A stretch of 64,000 nucleotides of DNA from Haloarchaeobius iranensis. Its GTDB lineage: Archaea > Halobacteriota > Halobacteria > Halobacteriales > Natrialbaceae. The stretch spans positions 124,001 through 188,000 of the forward strand of contig NZ_FNIA01000002.1 of assembly GCF_900103505.1 (NCBI RefSeq), written 5' to 3'. Position numbers and translations under genes: made by a program. Within the stretch, counting starts at the first letter, position 1, and each line of letters begins with the position of its first letter. The notes below the pieces were generated by a model. That model was given only the letters and a program-made list of their open reading frames with translations. It had not been told where the DNA came from and did not search any database. Of the stretch, positions 26,466-36,468 are shown in pieces.

Positions 26466-27053
26466 ATGGCCAGTAAACGACGTGGGGTTCTCTATCTCAT
26501 TGGCGGCTCCTTTGTTGCCCTGGCGTCCGGGACAGACGAAGCCGCTCGACTGCTCGCGAGAGGGACTGACGAGTACCTCGCTGCCTCCAAAGGAGCAGAC
26601 GAGGCTGCTGGTGGCGGAGACGAAGCCGCTTCCGCGGACTCCAGTATCGATGAAGGGATTGAAATCGCGAGACGAGCAGTCAGGAGACAACGGATCGCGC
26701 AGGCGCTACGCGACGAGGAGAGTACTGCGTCGTTCACACTACCAGCGGGCTACTTCGCAGGGTTCGAACTCGAACCGGGCGTACAGCACGATCTGGAGTA
26801 CGAGGTTTCATCACCGTTCGGCCAGGTGGACGTGTTCCTTTTTTCGGAGGCAGCGTTCCAGGCATACGAATCGGGTGGTAACTTCGATAGCCAGACGACC
26901 CACCGATTCGTTAGAACTGTCGAAGAGACAGTGAAGCTCGGGGATCGGGAGCGATACTACCTCATTGTGGACAACACATCACTCGGATGGACCGAACCCT
27001 CAGAAACCGACCTCGCCGTCGACATAACTGTTCGACTCGGCCACGTACAGTAA
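26466..27053 (+). CDS. Unidentified protein with an N-terminal hydrophobic segment
   Basis: A 195-residue protein. It starts with [20 protein letters not shown], a possible signal or membrane anchor, followed by an Ala/Asp-rich region and a beta-rich C-terminal domain ([40 protein letters not shown]). The last part resembles extracellular beta-sandwich domains of haloarchaeal envelope proteins. Codons are AT-richer than the neighbouring dph2 and rpoL, suggesting an accessory gene. An in-frame GTG lies one codon upstream of the chosen ATG; TCTTACA near 26434-26440 fits either. No function is recognised. Confidence 0.65.
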   Translation: MASKRRGVLYLIGGSFVALASGTDEAARLLARGTDEYLAASKGADEAAGGGDEAASADSSIDEGIEIARRAVRRQRIAQALRDEESTASFTLPAGYFAGFELEPGVQHDLEYEVSSPFGQVDVFLFSEAAFQAYESGGNFDSQTTHRFVRTVEETVKLGDRERYYLIVDNTSLGWTEPSETDLAVDITVRLGHVQ

Positions 27054-27118
27054 CGAGTAGCGGCCGTCAAACGAACCATTCCGAAACCTGTAAACGCGCC
27101 GGACGACCACGAAGGCAC

Positions 27119-27403
27119 ATGGAACTCACCGTCACGGAGAACCTCGAACAGGAACTCCGCGTCGAGATCGCAGGCGAGGACCACACGTTCATGAACGTCC
27201 TCAAGGGCGCGCTGCTGGAGACGGAGGGCGTCGCCGCCGCGACCTACGACGTGAACCCCGAGCAGTCGGGTGGACAGACAGAGCCGATCCTCACGGTCAA
27301 GACCGAGGACGGCGTCGACCCCATCGACGCGCTCAAGACGGCGGCCCAGCGCGTACAGGAGAAGACCGACGCGTTCCGTAGCGCGTTCGAGCAGGCGGCG
27401 TAG
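27119..27403 (+). CDS. rpoL: DNA-directed RNA polymerase subunit L
   Basis: A 94-residue subunit (Rpb11-like) that dimerises with RpoD in RNA polymerase assembly. It matches the family in length and pattern: [20 protein letters not shown] (the DHT..N.L motif), [20 protein letters not shown] and [20 protein letters not shown]. The ATG lies about 27 nt after GTAAAC at 27090-27095, so the transcript is probably leaderless. Confidence 0.95.
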   Translation: MELTVTENLEQELRVEIAGEDHTFMNVLKGALLETEGVAAATYDVNPEQSGGQTEPILTVKTEDGVDPIDALKTAAQRVQEKTDAFRSAFEQAA

Positions 27404-27440
27404 TTCTCGCGAGCCGCTGTTCCGTTCTCGCCGCTCGCCA

Positions 27441-28229
27441 CTAGCAGACAGCGTACGCGGCGTAGATTCGCCCGTCCGGGGCGACGTGGATGTCGGTCGC
27501 GTGGGCGTCGGTCGCGTCCGCGAGCGTCGCCGAGCCCTCGGTGTTCGAGACGAGGACGTCGAACAGCGCCTGGGCTGCAGCCGACTCTCTCTCGAAGTCG
27601 TCGACGGTCGCGCCCTCACTGTCGGTCGAGCCCAGCAGGTAGATCGCGGGCTGGCAGTCCGGCGAGAAGTCACGGAGCCCGCCTCGCACGGAGCCGCCGT
27701 CGTAGCTGGTGGCGACCTGACGCTGGTTCGCGAACGTCACCATGTCGGCGAGGGTGTCGTCACGCGAGAGGGCGTCGCCGCCACGCTCTGCCCGGTAGTC
27801 GTCGACGCGGTCCAGAATCCCAGACTCCACGTCGGAGAGGTTCAGCCCGCCCGCCTGGTCGGCCGAGCCGGGGGCGTCGACGACGCGCGGGCCGTTCAGC
27901 GCCACGTCGAGGTCCTCGGGGAGCGGGACGACGCCCGTCGCGAACAGGGCGACCACGACCGCGACGACGAGGAAGAGCGGGACCAGCGGCTTCGCGAGCT
28001 GTGCGTAGCCCGGCACCGCCGTCTCGGCATCGATGTCGCTGTAGTCCGGCCTGCGCTGTTCGAGGTCCATCCCGCCACAGCGGGGACAGGGCGGGTTGTT
28101 CTTCGTGGACTGGCGGCCGCACTCCGGGCACACCCAGACGAAGCCGGTGTACTCGCCGTGCTCGCTCCCGCACTCGTCACAGGGGGGTGAGGTCGACCGT
28201 GTCCCACACTCGTCGCACTCCCACGCCAT
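27441..28229 (-). CDS. Membrane-anchored zinc-ribbon protein with a CAP-like domain
   Basis: A 262-residue protein. The N-terminal 52 residues carry two zinc ribbons (WECDECGTRS with PPCDECGSE; WVCPECGRQS with PPCPRCGGM). One membrane helix follows (LVPLFLVVAVVVALFATGVV). The outer domain resembles a CAP/SCP fold (SDVESGILDRVDDYRAERGG, DALSRDDTLADMVTF) and ends GRIYAAYAVC. Thus ribbons face the cytosol and the CAP-like domain the exterior. The His/Glu pair of typical CAP proteins is not obvious, so this is a divergent member. Function unknown. Confidence 0.75.
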   Translation of the reverse strand: MAWECDECGTRSTSPPCDECGSEHGEYTGFVWVCPECGRQSTKNNPPCPRCGGMDLEQRRPDYSDIDAETAVPGYAQLAKPLVPLFLVVAVVVALFATGVVPLPEDLDVALNGPRVVDAPGSADQAGGLNLSDVESGILDRVDDYRAERGGDALSRDDTLADMVTFANQRQVATSYDGGSVRGGLRDFSPDCQPAIYLLGSTDSEGATVDDFERESAAAQALFDVLVSNTEGSATLADATDAHATDIHVAPDGRIYAAYAVC

Positions 28230-28282
28230 CTACCAGTACGTTCGGTCGCGGGGGAAAGTAACTGCCGGTGGGCGAAGCGGAA

Positions 28283-28519
28283 TCAGACCTCGCTGCGCTT
28301 GACCAGCGCGTAGACGACGAGGCCGCCGAGGACGACACTGAGATGCACCTCCAGCCCAGCGCGGACGCTCGCAAGACGGCCGCCGGGGAGGACGCCGCCG
28401 TAGCCGGTGGTGAGGGTGGTCGCGCCTCCGGTGACGGGTCGGGCCGCGACGGTGTCGGCCGCAACGGCGAGGCCGGGGACCGACCCCCAGCGGGTCACAG
28501 TTCGTCGACATGTATCCAT
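28283..28519 (-). CDS. Small hypothetical membrane protein
   Basis: A 78-residue frame with good codon bias from about codon 8 onward. The C-terminus has one hydrophobic segment (HLSVVLGGLVVYALVK). A GTG at 28498 is an alternative start and matches the point where codon bias begins. No clear TATA box supports either start, so the gene call is tentative. It lies between hisF and the CAP-like gene, all on the minus strand. Confidence 0.4.
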   Translation of the reverse strand: MDTCRRTVTRWGSVPGLAVAADTVAARPVTGGATTLTTGYGGVLPGGRLASVRAGLEVHLSVVLGGLVVYALVKRSEV

Positions 28520-28578
28520 ACGCCAGGGCGTGGATGAAGGTAGTCACCGGTCGGTACGGGGGGTGTTCGCGGGACGGG

Positions 28579-29394
28579 TCAGCGCCGCACCGGGACGCCG
28601 TGCTCGTCCAGGTACGCCTTGGTCTCCGCGATGGAGTACTCGTCGAAGTGGAAGATGGAGGCGGCGAGCGCGGCGTCCGCCCCGGCGTCGGTGAACACCT
28701 CCTCCATGTCCTCGGGGCCGCCACAGCCCGAGGAGGCGATGACGGGCGTGTCGACGGTGTCACAGACGGCCTTCGTCAGCGGGATGTCGTAGCCGTCCTT
28801 CGTCCCGTCGGCGTCGATGGAGTTGACGAACAGCTCGCCGGCTCCCCGTTCTGCGGCCTCCTGCGCCCACTCGACCACGTCGCGGCCGGTGCCCTCGCGG
28901 CCACCCTTGACGGTGCACTCGAACCAGCACGACTCGCCGTCGACCTGCGCGTAGTGCTCGCCCTGCTCGTCGTAGCGCCGCCGGGCGTCCACGCTGATGA
29001 CGATGCACTGGTTGCCGAACGAGCGCGCCCCGGCGTTCACCAGCTCGGGGTTCGCCAGCGCGCCGGAGTTGATGGACACCTTGTCCGCGCCCGCCCGCAG
29101 CGTCTCCTTGATGTCGTCAGTGGTGCGGATGCCGCCGCCCACGGTCAGCGGGATGAACACCTCGTCGGCGACCGCGCTCACCGTGTCGAGCATCGTCTCG
29201 CGGCCCTCCGCAGAGGCCGTGATGTCGAGGAAGACGAACTCGTCCGCGCCCGACTCGTTGTACCGGCGAGCCATCTCGACCGGGTCGCCCGTGTACGCGA
29301 GGTCCTCGAAGTTGACGCCCGTGTACACCGCCGCGTTGCCGTCCTCGTCCAGATCCACGTCGATGCAGGGGATGATGCGCTTCGTGAGTCCCAT
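28579..29394 (-). CDS. hisF: Imidazole glycerol phosphate synthase, cyclase subunit HisF
   Basis: A 271-residue beta/alpha barrel that, with the glutaminase HisH, makes imidazole glycerol phosphate and AICAR in histidine synthesis. The first catalytic Asp is in RIIPCIDVD, the second in [28 protein letters not shown] and [12 protein letters not shown] bind phosphate. It has normal length with a haloarchaeal acidic insertion near residues 140-155. No other his gene is adjacent, so the pathway is scattered. Confidence 0.95.
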   Translation of the reverse strand: MGLTKRIIPCIDVDLDEDGNAAVYTGVNFEDLAYTGDPVEMARRYNESGADEFVFLDITASAEGRETMLDTVSAVADEVFIPLTVGGGIRTTDDIKETLRAGADKVSINSGALANPELVNAGARSFGNQCIVISVDARRRYDEQGEHYAQVDGESCWFECTVKGGREGTGRDVVEWAQEAAERGAGELFVNSIDADGTKDGYDIPLTKAVCDTVDTPVIASSGCGGPEDMEEVFTDAGADAALAASIFHFDEYSIAETKAYLDEHGVPVRR

Positions 29395-29531
29395 TTCCTA
29401 CCTCCGGGTTCGTGCGTGGCGGGTTTGACGGTTTCGACGGCGACATCGGTCGTGCTCGTGGTGCCGGCCCGCGCCGTGACCGGTTCGGGAGGTTCGATAG
29501 TTTCAGGTAGGACCTCGTACAATCCCCTCGC

Positions 29532-29741
29532 ATGAGCGAGGACACCGACAGCGTCGACGCGGAGCACGACGAGGCCGGACACGACGACCACGGCCACGGC
29601 ACCGACCACAGCGACGAGGCGCACGCGGGCCGCGTCACCTCGCCGATGCAGGACTTCGAGATGAACCAGGTCACCTTCGGCGCGGTCGTGATGCTCGTCG
29701 GCGTCATCGTCACCATCGGGCTGCCGGTGCTGCTGGGCTGA
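29532..29741 (+). CDS. Small His/Asp-rich single-pass membrane protein
   Basis: A 69-residue protein. The N-terminal 33 residues are rich in His, Asp and Glu (EHDEAGHDDHGHGTDHSDEA), which could bind divalent metals. One C-terminal helix follows (TFGAVVMLVGVIVTIGLPVL). It is short but has clear coding bias and a TAGTTTCAGG element about 27-35 nt upstream. The function is unknown; metal binding is inference. Confidence 0.65.
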   Translation: MSEDTDSVDAEHDEAGHDDHGHGTDHSDEAHAGRVTSPMQDFEMNQVTFGAVVMLVGVIVTIGLPVLLG

Positions 29742-29811
29742 GTCGGTCGCCACCCCCTTCTCGCCCCGCCACGGAGCAACCGTTACGGTCCGGGCCGTCC
29801 GACGGTGACGT

Positions 29812-30263
29812 ATGGAAATCGACGGCCTTCACCATCTCGTCCTGCTCGTCGACGACCTCCCCGTCGCCGAGGACTACTACCGCGAGCTGTTCGACCTCGA
29901 GAGACGCTTCCGAGAGGGGTACCGCGACGGCGAGCCGGGCACCGTCCCGGACCACCTGACCTGGCCCGAGGCCATCGCGGCGGGTATCGACCCCTCGATG
30001 TCGTTCCTCGGGCGCGACGGGTTCTTCCTCGCCGTGGCGGAACCCGACGCCGCGCCGGACGATGGGACCGGCCGGGTGGACCACGTCGCGCTATCGGTCT
30101 CCCCCGCGACGTTCGAGGCGGTCGCGGCGCGGGCCGAGGACGCGGGTGCCACCGTCGAGCACAACGCCCACCACCACTGCGCGTTCACCGGCCGCTACGA
30201 CGTCGAGTGGGAGCTGAACGCGAAGCCACGGCCGCCCGGACGCGCGTTCGCGGAGTTCGACGT

Positions 30264-30270
<7 letters not shown>
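29812..30270 (+). CDS. VOC-family (glyoxalase-like) protein
   Basis: A 152-residue protein with two beta-alpha-beta-beta-beta units of the vicinal oxygen chelate fold: GLHHLVLLVDDLPVAEDYYR for the first and VDHVALSVSPATFEAVAARA for the second. His7/His8 and a C-terminal Glu (DVEWELNAK) are candidate metal ligands. The family includes glyoxalases, dioxygenases and resistance proteins; the substrate cannot be told. It overlaps the convergent menB end by 7 nt. Confidence 0.8.
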
Positions 30271-31157
<887 letters not shown>

Positions 31158-31549
31158 GCACGGGGGTGGGGTCGGCCCCCGGAAATAGATTCGCTTCCGT
31201 GGTCGTCCGTATCGAAGTCGGCGGTAGCTGGGGTCAGTTCCTGTGAGACGGAGGGCGACCCTGTCGAGGGAAAACCGCCGGCGACAGTCGGAACCGGAAC
31301 GTCCCACCGACCCCACCCCCACCGCGACCCTCCCCAGCCGATTCGCTCACCGCTGCAGCGCTCCGGGTCGCTCAGCCACCGCGAGAGCAGGCGATCGGCC
31401 GCTTCGTCGCCGACGAGGGTCGCAACGACCCTACCCACCCGAGTCGGACCGTGCGGCCGGCACGTTCCTCCCCCACGGAACCCCCGACAGCAGGAACTGT
31501 TTTGGGCGTGCCGACCCAACGTGCACCAACTTCGGGTCCCCAAGACCGC
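31158..31549. other. Divergent intergenic region with a repeat-like segment
   Basis: This 392-bp gap separates divergent menB and the membrane J-domain gene. It holds the menB TATA box near 31184 and a GC-rich segment (about 31311-31385) with CCACCGCGAC and CTCCCCAGCCGA, both also present at 51190-51230. ACTGTTTTGG near 31497 may be the J-gene promoter, with a leader of about 20 nt. No gene or tRNA was found. Confidence 0.5.
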
Positions 31550-32512
31550 ATGACGGAGACGTTCTACGACGTCCTCGGCGTCGGCACCGACGCCACGCAG
31601 GACGAGATAACGGCGGCCTATCGCGAGCGGGTCAAGGAGACGCATCCGGACCTGAACGACAGCGCGGACGCGGCCGACGAGTTCCAGCGCGTCGCCGAGG
31701 CGGAGGAGGTGCTCTCGGACCCGGACGAGCGCGCCCGCTACGACCGGCTGGGCCACGGCACGTACCAGCGGATGTTCGGCGACGCGGCCGGCTGGGGACG
31801 GCCGCGAGACGAGGACGGGACCGACGAGGAGCAGGGCCGGGAACGGGCGACTGACGACGACCGGCGGAGCTGGGCCGGCGACAGGTACGGGAACCGGAAC
31901 CGCCGGCAGGAGTACCCCGGCTCGGACCGCGAGGCCGCGAGCGAGGGGAACCGGACGAGTCGGAGCTACTACGTCGGCGACAACTCGGGCGGCGGGTCGG
32001 GCACGGGCAGCGGCGGGGGGACCACCTCCGCGTCGACCGACGGCGGCGCGAACGCGGCCTCGTCGTTCGAGGGCGCGGCCCGACGGACGACGCGCGGCCA
32101 GGGCGAGCACGTCGCCGCCGACGAGGACGACGAGTGGGACGGGTTCTCCGTCCACGACTGGGACGAGGAGGAGCTCGAACAGGAGCCGGTGCGGGTCAGC
32201 CTCTCCCAGCAGTCGATGGTGCTCGCCGCACTGACGTTCCTGATGTACCCGTTCCTGGCGTACGTCACCGTCTCGCCACAGCTGAACCTGTTCGTCAACG
32301 TGATAATCGGCGGATGCACGCTGTTGCTGCTGGGCTACCTGCTGACGATTCCGCGCGTCGCCGTGGTTGGCTTCGGCGCGCTGAGCGTCGGGCTCCCGCT
32401 CGTGCTCGCGTTCGTCGGCGTGAACCTGCTCGCGCCGATGAGCGTGTTCCTCGTCGGCGCGTGCGTCGTCCCGTTCTGGTACGCGATGGCGTTCAAGCAC
32501 GTCGTCGGCTGA
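31550..32512 (+). CDS. Membrane-anchored J-domain protein
   Basis: A 320-residue protein. Residues 3-67 are a J-domain (TFYDVLGVGTDATQDEITAA) with HPD in KETHPDLND and the YDRLGHGTYQ end. A disordered, Gly/Ser/Asp-rich linker of about 140 residues follows (GGGSGTGSGGGTTSAS). The C-terminal 100 residues have about four membrane helices (MVLAALTFLMYPFLAYVTVS through VPFWYAMAFK). The J-domain should face the cytosol and recruit DnaK to the membrane. It lies between menD and menB on the opposite strand and ends 3 nt before the menD stop. Confidence 0.86.
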   Translation: MTETFYDVLGVGTDATQDEITAAYRERVKETHPDLNDSADAADEFQRVAEAEEVLSDPDERARYDRLGHGTYQRMFGDAAGWGRPRDEDGTDEEQGRERATDDDRRSWAGDRYGNRNRRQEYPGSDREAASEGNRTSRSYYVGDNSGGGSGTGSGGGTTSASTDGGANAASSFEGAARRTTRGQGEHVAADEDDEWDGFSVHDWDEEELEQEPVRVSLSQQSMVLAALTFLMYPFLAYVTVSPQLNLFVNVIIGGCTLLLLGYLLTIPRVAVVGFGALSVGLPLVLAFVGVNLLAPMSVFLVGACVVPFWYAMAFKHVVG

Positions 32513-32515
32513 GCG

Positions 32516-34282
32516 TCAGAGCCGGTCGGCGACCGAGTCCGCGAACCGCTCGCGAGCCCGGTGGCTGGCGTCGGCGTCGAACGGCACCTCGATGACCTGC
32601 GTGCCGTCCATCGCGAGCGACGCCCGGTAGGCGTCCCCGAACTCGTCGGCCGGGACCCGCTGGAAGGAGAGGTCGTACAGCTCGCCGGTCGCCGCGAAGT
32701 CCAGCCCGTGGGGCGTGACGAACTGGTCGGTGAAGGGTGGGTCGAACGCCTCGATGGGGAGCAGGTGGAAGATGCCGCCCCCGTCGTTGTTCACGCAGAC
32801 GATGGTGGCGTCGACGCCACAGCGCGCCAGCGCGAGCAGCCCGTTCATGTCGTGGTAGTACGCGAGATCGCCGGTCAGGAGGACGAGCTGCTCGTCGGTC
32901 GCACTCCCGGCGCCGAACGCCGTCGAGAGCACGCCGTCGATGCCGCTCGCGCCCCGGTTCGCCAGCACCGTGAGGTCGGCCGCTCGCGGTTCGCCGAAGC
33001 GGTCGGCGTCCCGCACCGCCATCGAGTTCGAGACGAAGACGGTCGCCGGGTCCGGTGCCTCGGCGAGCACGCGGTGGGCGACCGCCCCCTCCGGCGTCTC
33101 GTCGGTGAGGAACTCCTCGACGTGCGCCCAGTACCGGGCCTCGGCGTCGGCCAGGCGGTCGGCGAACCGAGAATCTCCGGGCCCCGCCACGGCCGCCGCC
33201 AGCGAGCGCGCCGTCCCCGTCGGGTCGGCGACGACGAGGTCCGAGCAGACGAACTCGGCGTCGCGCCACTCGCCCATCGGGTCGACGAGCACCTGCCGCG
33301 CGTCGGTGTCCGCGAGTGCCCTCCGGAGTGGCTTCGAGGTCGCCGACGCGCCGAACCGGAGGACGATGTCGGGGTCGAGGTCGAGGTCGAGCGCGTGGAC
33401 GTAGCCGTCGTAGCCGCCGAGCACGGTCGCGTCCCCCGGGCGCTCGCCGAAGCGGACCCCCGAGAGCGGGTCCGCGAGCACCGGGAAGTTCGTCGCGGCC
33501 GCGAGCTCCCCGACGGCCGCGGGCCAGTCGTCGTCCGCGAGCGTCGTCGGGTCGGCGGGCCCCGCGAGTATCAGGCCCGTGTCGGCCGCCTCGATTGCGC
33601 TCGCGAGGTCCGCCAGCGCCGCGTCGGCGAGTGCGGGACGGCCCTGCTGCCGACGGACGTAGGGTCCGTCGCCCCGGCCGGCCGCCGCCTGCTCGTCGCC
33701 CGCGTGCCAGTCCGCGGGCACGTCGCCGGCGACCGGCGTCGGCTCAAGCGGCTTGCGGAACGGGCAGTTCAGGTGGACCGGTCCGGCGTCGCTCCCCGTC
33801 GCCTCGGCGAGCGCCCGGGCCGCGTCCGTGCGGAGGCGACGGAGCTTCCGTGGCGTCGGCTCCGGCTCGGGCAGGTCGCGGTACCAGCGCACCGCACTCC
33901 CGTAGAGCTTCTCCTGGTCGACTGTCTGGTTCGCCCCGGAATCTCGCAGCTCCGGTGGGCGGTCGGCGGTCAGCGCGAGCAGCGGCACGCGCGCCTGGTT
34001 CGCCTCGATGACGGCGGGATGGAAGTTCGCCGCCGCAGTGCCGGAGGTACAGACGAGCGCGGTCGGTTCGCCCGTCCGGCGGCCACGGCCGAGCGCGAAG
34101 AAGGCGGCCGAGCGCTCGTCGAGATGGGAGAACGTCTCCACGTCGTCGTGGGCGTCGAAGGCGACGGTGAGGGGGGTCGAGCGGCTCCCGGGCGCGATGC
34201 ACGCCGTGGTGAGCCCGCCGGCGGCGAGCTCGTCGACGAGCGTCTCGGCCCAGAGGACGTTCCGGTTCGGGTACTCAGACAC
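32516..34282 (-). CDS. menD: SEPHCHC synthase MenD
   Basis: A 588-residue thiamine-diphosphate enzyme that joins isochorismate and 2-oxoglutarate in menaquinone synthesis. The N-terminal domain has CIAPGSRSTPLTVAFDAH and HLDERSAAFFALG, with the ThDP Glu and LVCTSGTAAANFHPAVIEA. The C-terminal ThDP domain carries LLTGDLAYYHDMNGLLALA and VNNDGGGIFHLLPI. It begins 7 nt after menF, so the two form an operon. Length is normal. Confidence 0.95.
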   Translation of the reverse strand: MSEYPNRNVLWAETLVDELAAGGLTTACIAPGSRSTPLTVAFDAHDDVETFSHLDERSAAFFALGRGRRTGEPTALVCTSGTAAANFHPAVIEANQARVPLLALTADRPPELRDSGANQTVDQEKLYGSAVRWYRDLPEPEPTPRKLRRLRTDAARALAEATGSDAGPVHLNCPFRKPLEPTPVAGDVPADWHAGDEQAAAGRGDGPYVRRQQGRPALADAALADLASAIEAADTGLILAGPADPTTLADDDWPAAVGELAAATNFPVLADPLSGVRFGERPGDATVLGGYDGYVHALDLDLDPDIVLRFGASATSKPLRRALADTDARQVLVDPMGEWRDAEFVCSDLVVADPTGTARSLAAAVAGPGDSRFADRLADAEARYWAHVEEFLTDETPEGAVAHRVLAEAPDPATVFVSNSMAVRDADRFGEPRAADLTVLANRGASGIDGVLSTAFGAGSATDEQLVLLTGDLAYYHDMNGLLALARCGVDATIVCVNNDGGGIFHLLPIEAFDPPFTDQFVTPHGLDFAATGELYDLSFQRVPADEFGDAYRASLAMDGTQVIEVPFDADASHRARERFADSVADRL

Positions 34283-34289
34283 GGCCTGG

Positions 34290-35633
34290 TCACTCGAGTT
34301 CGTCGAGGAGCGGTCGGTACTTCAGCTGGACCTCGTCCCACTCCTCCTGCGGGTCGGAGTCCGCGACGATACCGTTGCCGGCGAACAGCGTGGCGCTGCG
34401 ACCGCCAGCCAGCCCGGAGCGGATGCCGACGAGGAACTCCCCGTCGCCGTCCGCGTCGAACCAGCCGATGGGGGCGGCGTACCAGCCGCGCTCGAACGTC
34501 TCGACGTCGCGGATGGTCTCCGCCGCCACGTCGGGCGGGAGCCCGCCCACGGCTGGGGTCGGGTGCAGCGAGCCGACGATGTCGAGCACGTGCGTCTCGC
34601 GGTCGAGGTCGGCCGTGATGGGCGTCCGCAGGTGCTGGATGTTCGCCAGCTTCCGCACCGTCTGCTCGCCCTCGGAGACCTCGCCGAGTGGCGCGAGCTG
34701 CTCGCAGATGGCGTCGACGACGAGGCGCTGCTCGTGCTGAATCTTCTCCGACTCGACGAGGTCGGCGGCGAGGTCGGCGTCGGCCTCCGGCGTGCCCCCG
34801 CGACCGACCGACCCCGCCAGCGCCTCGGTCTCCATCCGTCGGCCGGTGCGCTTGACCAGGCGCTCCGGCGGTGCGCCCAGGAAGCCCGCCTCCTCGGTCG
34901 GCTGGAAGAGGAAGCGATAGCAGTTCGGGTAGGTCCGTCGCAGCCGTTCGAGCACGTCCGGGAGGTCGACCTCGCCCGCGAGGTCCACCTCCAGCGCGCA
35001 TGCGAGCACAACCTTCTGCAGGTCGCCGGCCTCGATTCGCTCGACGGCGTCGGCGACCTGTGCGGTCCAGTCCTCCTTGGGGGTCGGGCGGCGCACCTCC
35101 GTCACGCCCGGCTGACTCCCCGCGGGGCGCATCTTCGGCAGGTCGGCGACGGCCTCGACCGCGCGGTCGAGGTCGCTCGCGACGTCGTCCGGGTCCGCAC
35201 CCGGCTCGTAGCGGTTCACGGTCAGCCACGTCCCGTCGTCGGTCCGCGTCAACTGGACCTCGGGGAGGACGAACTCCGCGGCGGGGAAGCCGGTCCACGG
35301 CGGGTCGGGCTCGTGGTCGTCGAGGAACGCGAACCCTCCGACGAGTCTGGGACGTGGCGCGTCCGAGTTGGTGCAGTCGGCGTCGGCGAACAGCCCCTCG
35401 GCGGCGCTCCGGACCGACTCGAACCGGTCGGACCCGCTCGCCGTGAGCCGGGCGGCGACGCCCGCGCCGGCCAGCTCCAGCCCCTCGTGGCTGGCCCACT
35501 GGAGGCGCGGCGGGTCGCGGGCCGCGAGGAACGCCCGAAAGGAGACGTCCGGGATGGGACGGCTCCGACTCACGAGTGTCGCGTCCTCGCGCGTCGCCGG
35601 TGGGACGCTCGGCTCGCTACCCACTCGTTCCAT
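34290..35633 (-). CDS. menF: Isochorismate synthase MenF
   Basis: A 447-residue chorismate-using enzyme that makes isochorismate, the first committed step to menaquinone. The conserved C-terminal domain includes KVVLACALEVDLAGEVDLPD, METEALAGSVGRGGTPEADA, LVESEKIQHEQRLVVDAICE, HLRTPITADLD and SLHPTPAVGGLP, then APIGWFDADGDGEFLVGIRS. The ATG at 35633 was preferred to one three codons upstream because GTATAAAG is centred 27 nt before it. Menaquinone is the respiratory quinone of haloarchaea. Confidence 0.94.
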   Translation of the reverse strand: MERVGSEPSVPPATREDATLVSRSRPIPDVSFRAFLAARDPPRLQWASHEGLELAGAGVAARLTASGSDRFESVRSAAEGLFADADCTNSDAPRPRLVGGFAFLDDHEPDPPWTGFPAAEFVLPEVQLTRTDDGTWLTVNRYEPGADPDDVASDLDRAVEAVADLPKMRPAGSQPGVTEVRRPTPKEDWTAQVADAVERIEAGDLQKVVLACALEVDLAGEVDLPDVLERLRRTYPNCYRFLFQPTEEAGFLGAPPERLVKRTGRRMETEALAGSVGRGGTPEADADLAADLVESEKIQHEQRLVVDAICEQLAPLGEVSEGEQTVRKLANIQHLRTPITADLDRETHVLDIVGSLHPTPAVGGLPPDVAAETIRDVETFERGWYAAPIGWFDADGDGEFLVGIRSGLAGGRSATLFAGNGIVADSDPQEEWDEVQLKYRPLLDELE

Positions 35634-35656
35634 TGCCCCCATCTCAGGGGTCGGTC

Positions 35657-35664
35657 GTATAAAG
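35657..35664 (-). promoter_or_regulatory. TATA box of the menFD operon
   Basis: CTTTATAC on the minus strand (GTATAAAG on plus) is centred 27 nt upstream of ATG 35633, implying a leaderless menF transcript and settling the start. Confidence 0.65.
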
Positions 35665-35683
35665 GGTGTTCATTGCAACGCAG

Positions 35684-36280
35684 CTAGCTGTACCGCTCCT
35701 CGTTCCAGGGGTTCGCGGTGTTCGAGTAGCCCCGACGCTCCCAGTAGCCGCGCTCGGGTTCGGTGAGGAACTCGACGCCGCAGACCCACTTCGCGCCCTT
35801 GTAGGCGTACTTGTGGGGCGTGACGACCCGGAGGGGGCCGCCGTGGTCCGGCGGGAGGTCCCCGCCGTCGAACTGCCAGGTGAACAGCACCTCGTCGCGC
35901 ATGCACTCCGAAAGCGGCAGGTTCGTCGTGTAGTCGTCCAGCGCGGAGAACATGACGTGGGTGGCGTCGTCGTGGACGCCGGCGCGCTCGGCGAGTTCGG
36001 TGAAGGGGACGCCGGTGAACTCGCAGTCGAACTTCGACCAGCCGGTGACGCAGTGGAAGTCCTGGCGCTGTGTCTCGCTCGGGAGGGCGCGGAACTCGTC
36101 GTAGTCGAAGGTGAGCTCGTTCTCGACCGCGCCGGTGACGCGGAACTCCCACGTGTCGGGGTCGAACTTCGGGGTGTTCCCCTTCGAGAGCACGGGGAAC
36201 TTCGAGGTCTCGCGCTGACCCGGTGGGAGGCGGTCCTCGCCGAACTCCTCGTAGAGGTCCGTGACGTCGGTGACGCTCAT
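35684..36280 (-). CDS. Sulfite-oxidase-like molybdopterin oxidoreductase
   Basis: A 198-residue protein of the sulfite oxidase/YedY molybdopterin-domain family. QDFHCVTGWSKFDCEFTGVP contains the conserved Cys that ligates Mo. FSALDDYTTNLPLSECM, then PPDHGGPLRVVTPHKYAYKG and AKWVCGVEF continue the fold. There is no Tat signal or membrane helix, so it appears cytosolic, unlike bacterial MsrP/YedY. The substrate is unknown. It lies upstream of menF on the same strand with its own spacer. Confidence 0.87.
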   Translation of the reverse strand: MSVTDVTDLYEEFGEDRLPPGQRETSKFPVLSKGNTPKFDPDTWEFRVTGAVENELTFDYDEFRALPSETQRQDFHCVTGWSKFDCEFTGVPFTELAERAGVHDDATHVMFSALDDYTTNLPLSECMRDEVLFTWQFDGGDLPPDHGGPLRVVTPHKYAYKGAKWVCGVEFLTEPERGYWERRGYSNTANPWNEERYS

Positions 36281-36434
36281 ACCACTCCCTCGGTGGCGCG
36301 AAACCGTAGGGGTGACGGAACGGCCTCGGCGACGACCCGGCGGCACCGACACGGCGGCGGAACCGCCCGACAGCTGTCCCGTCACCCACCCTCGAAACGA
36401 CCGGTCGTGCACCGGATTCGTCGTCCCCGTCAGG

Positions 36435-36443
36435 CTTAAATAC
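36435..36443 (+). promoter_or_regulatory. TATA box of the RHH gene
   Basis: CTTAAATAC is centred about 30 nt upstream of the ATG at 36469, a near-consensus haloarchaeal TATA element. Confidence 0.65.
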
Positions 36444-36468
36444 CACATCACCGAAGCCCCTACCACTG

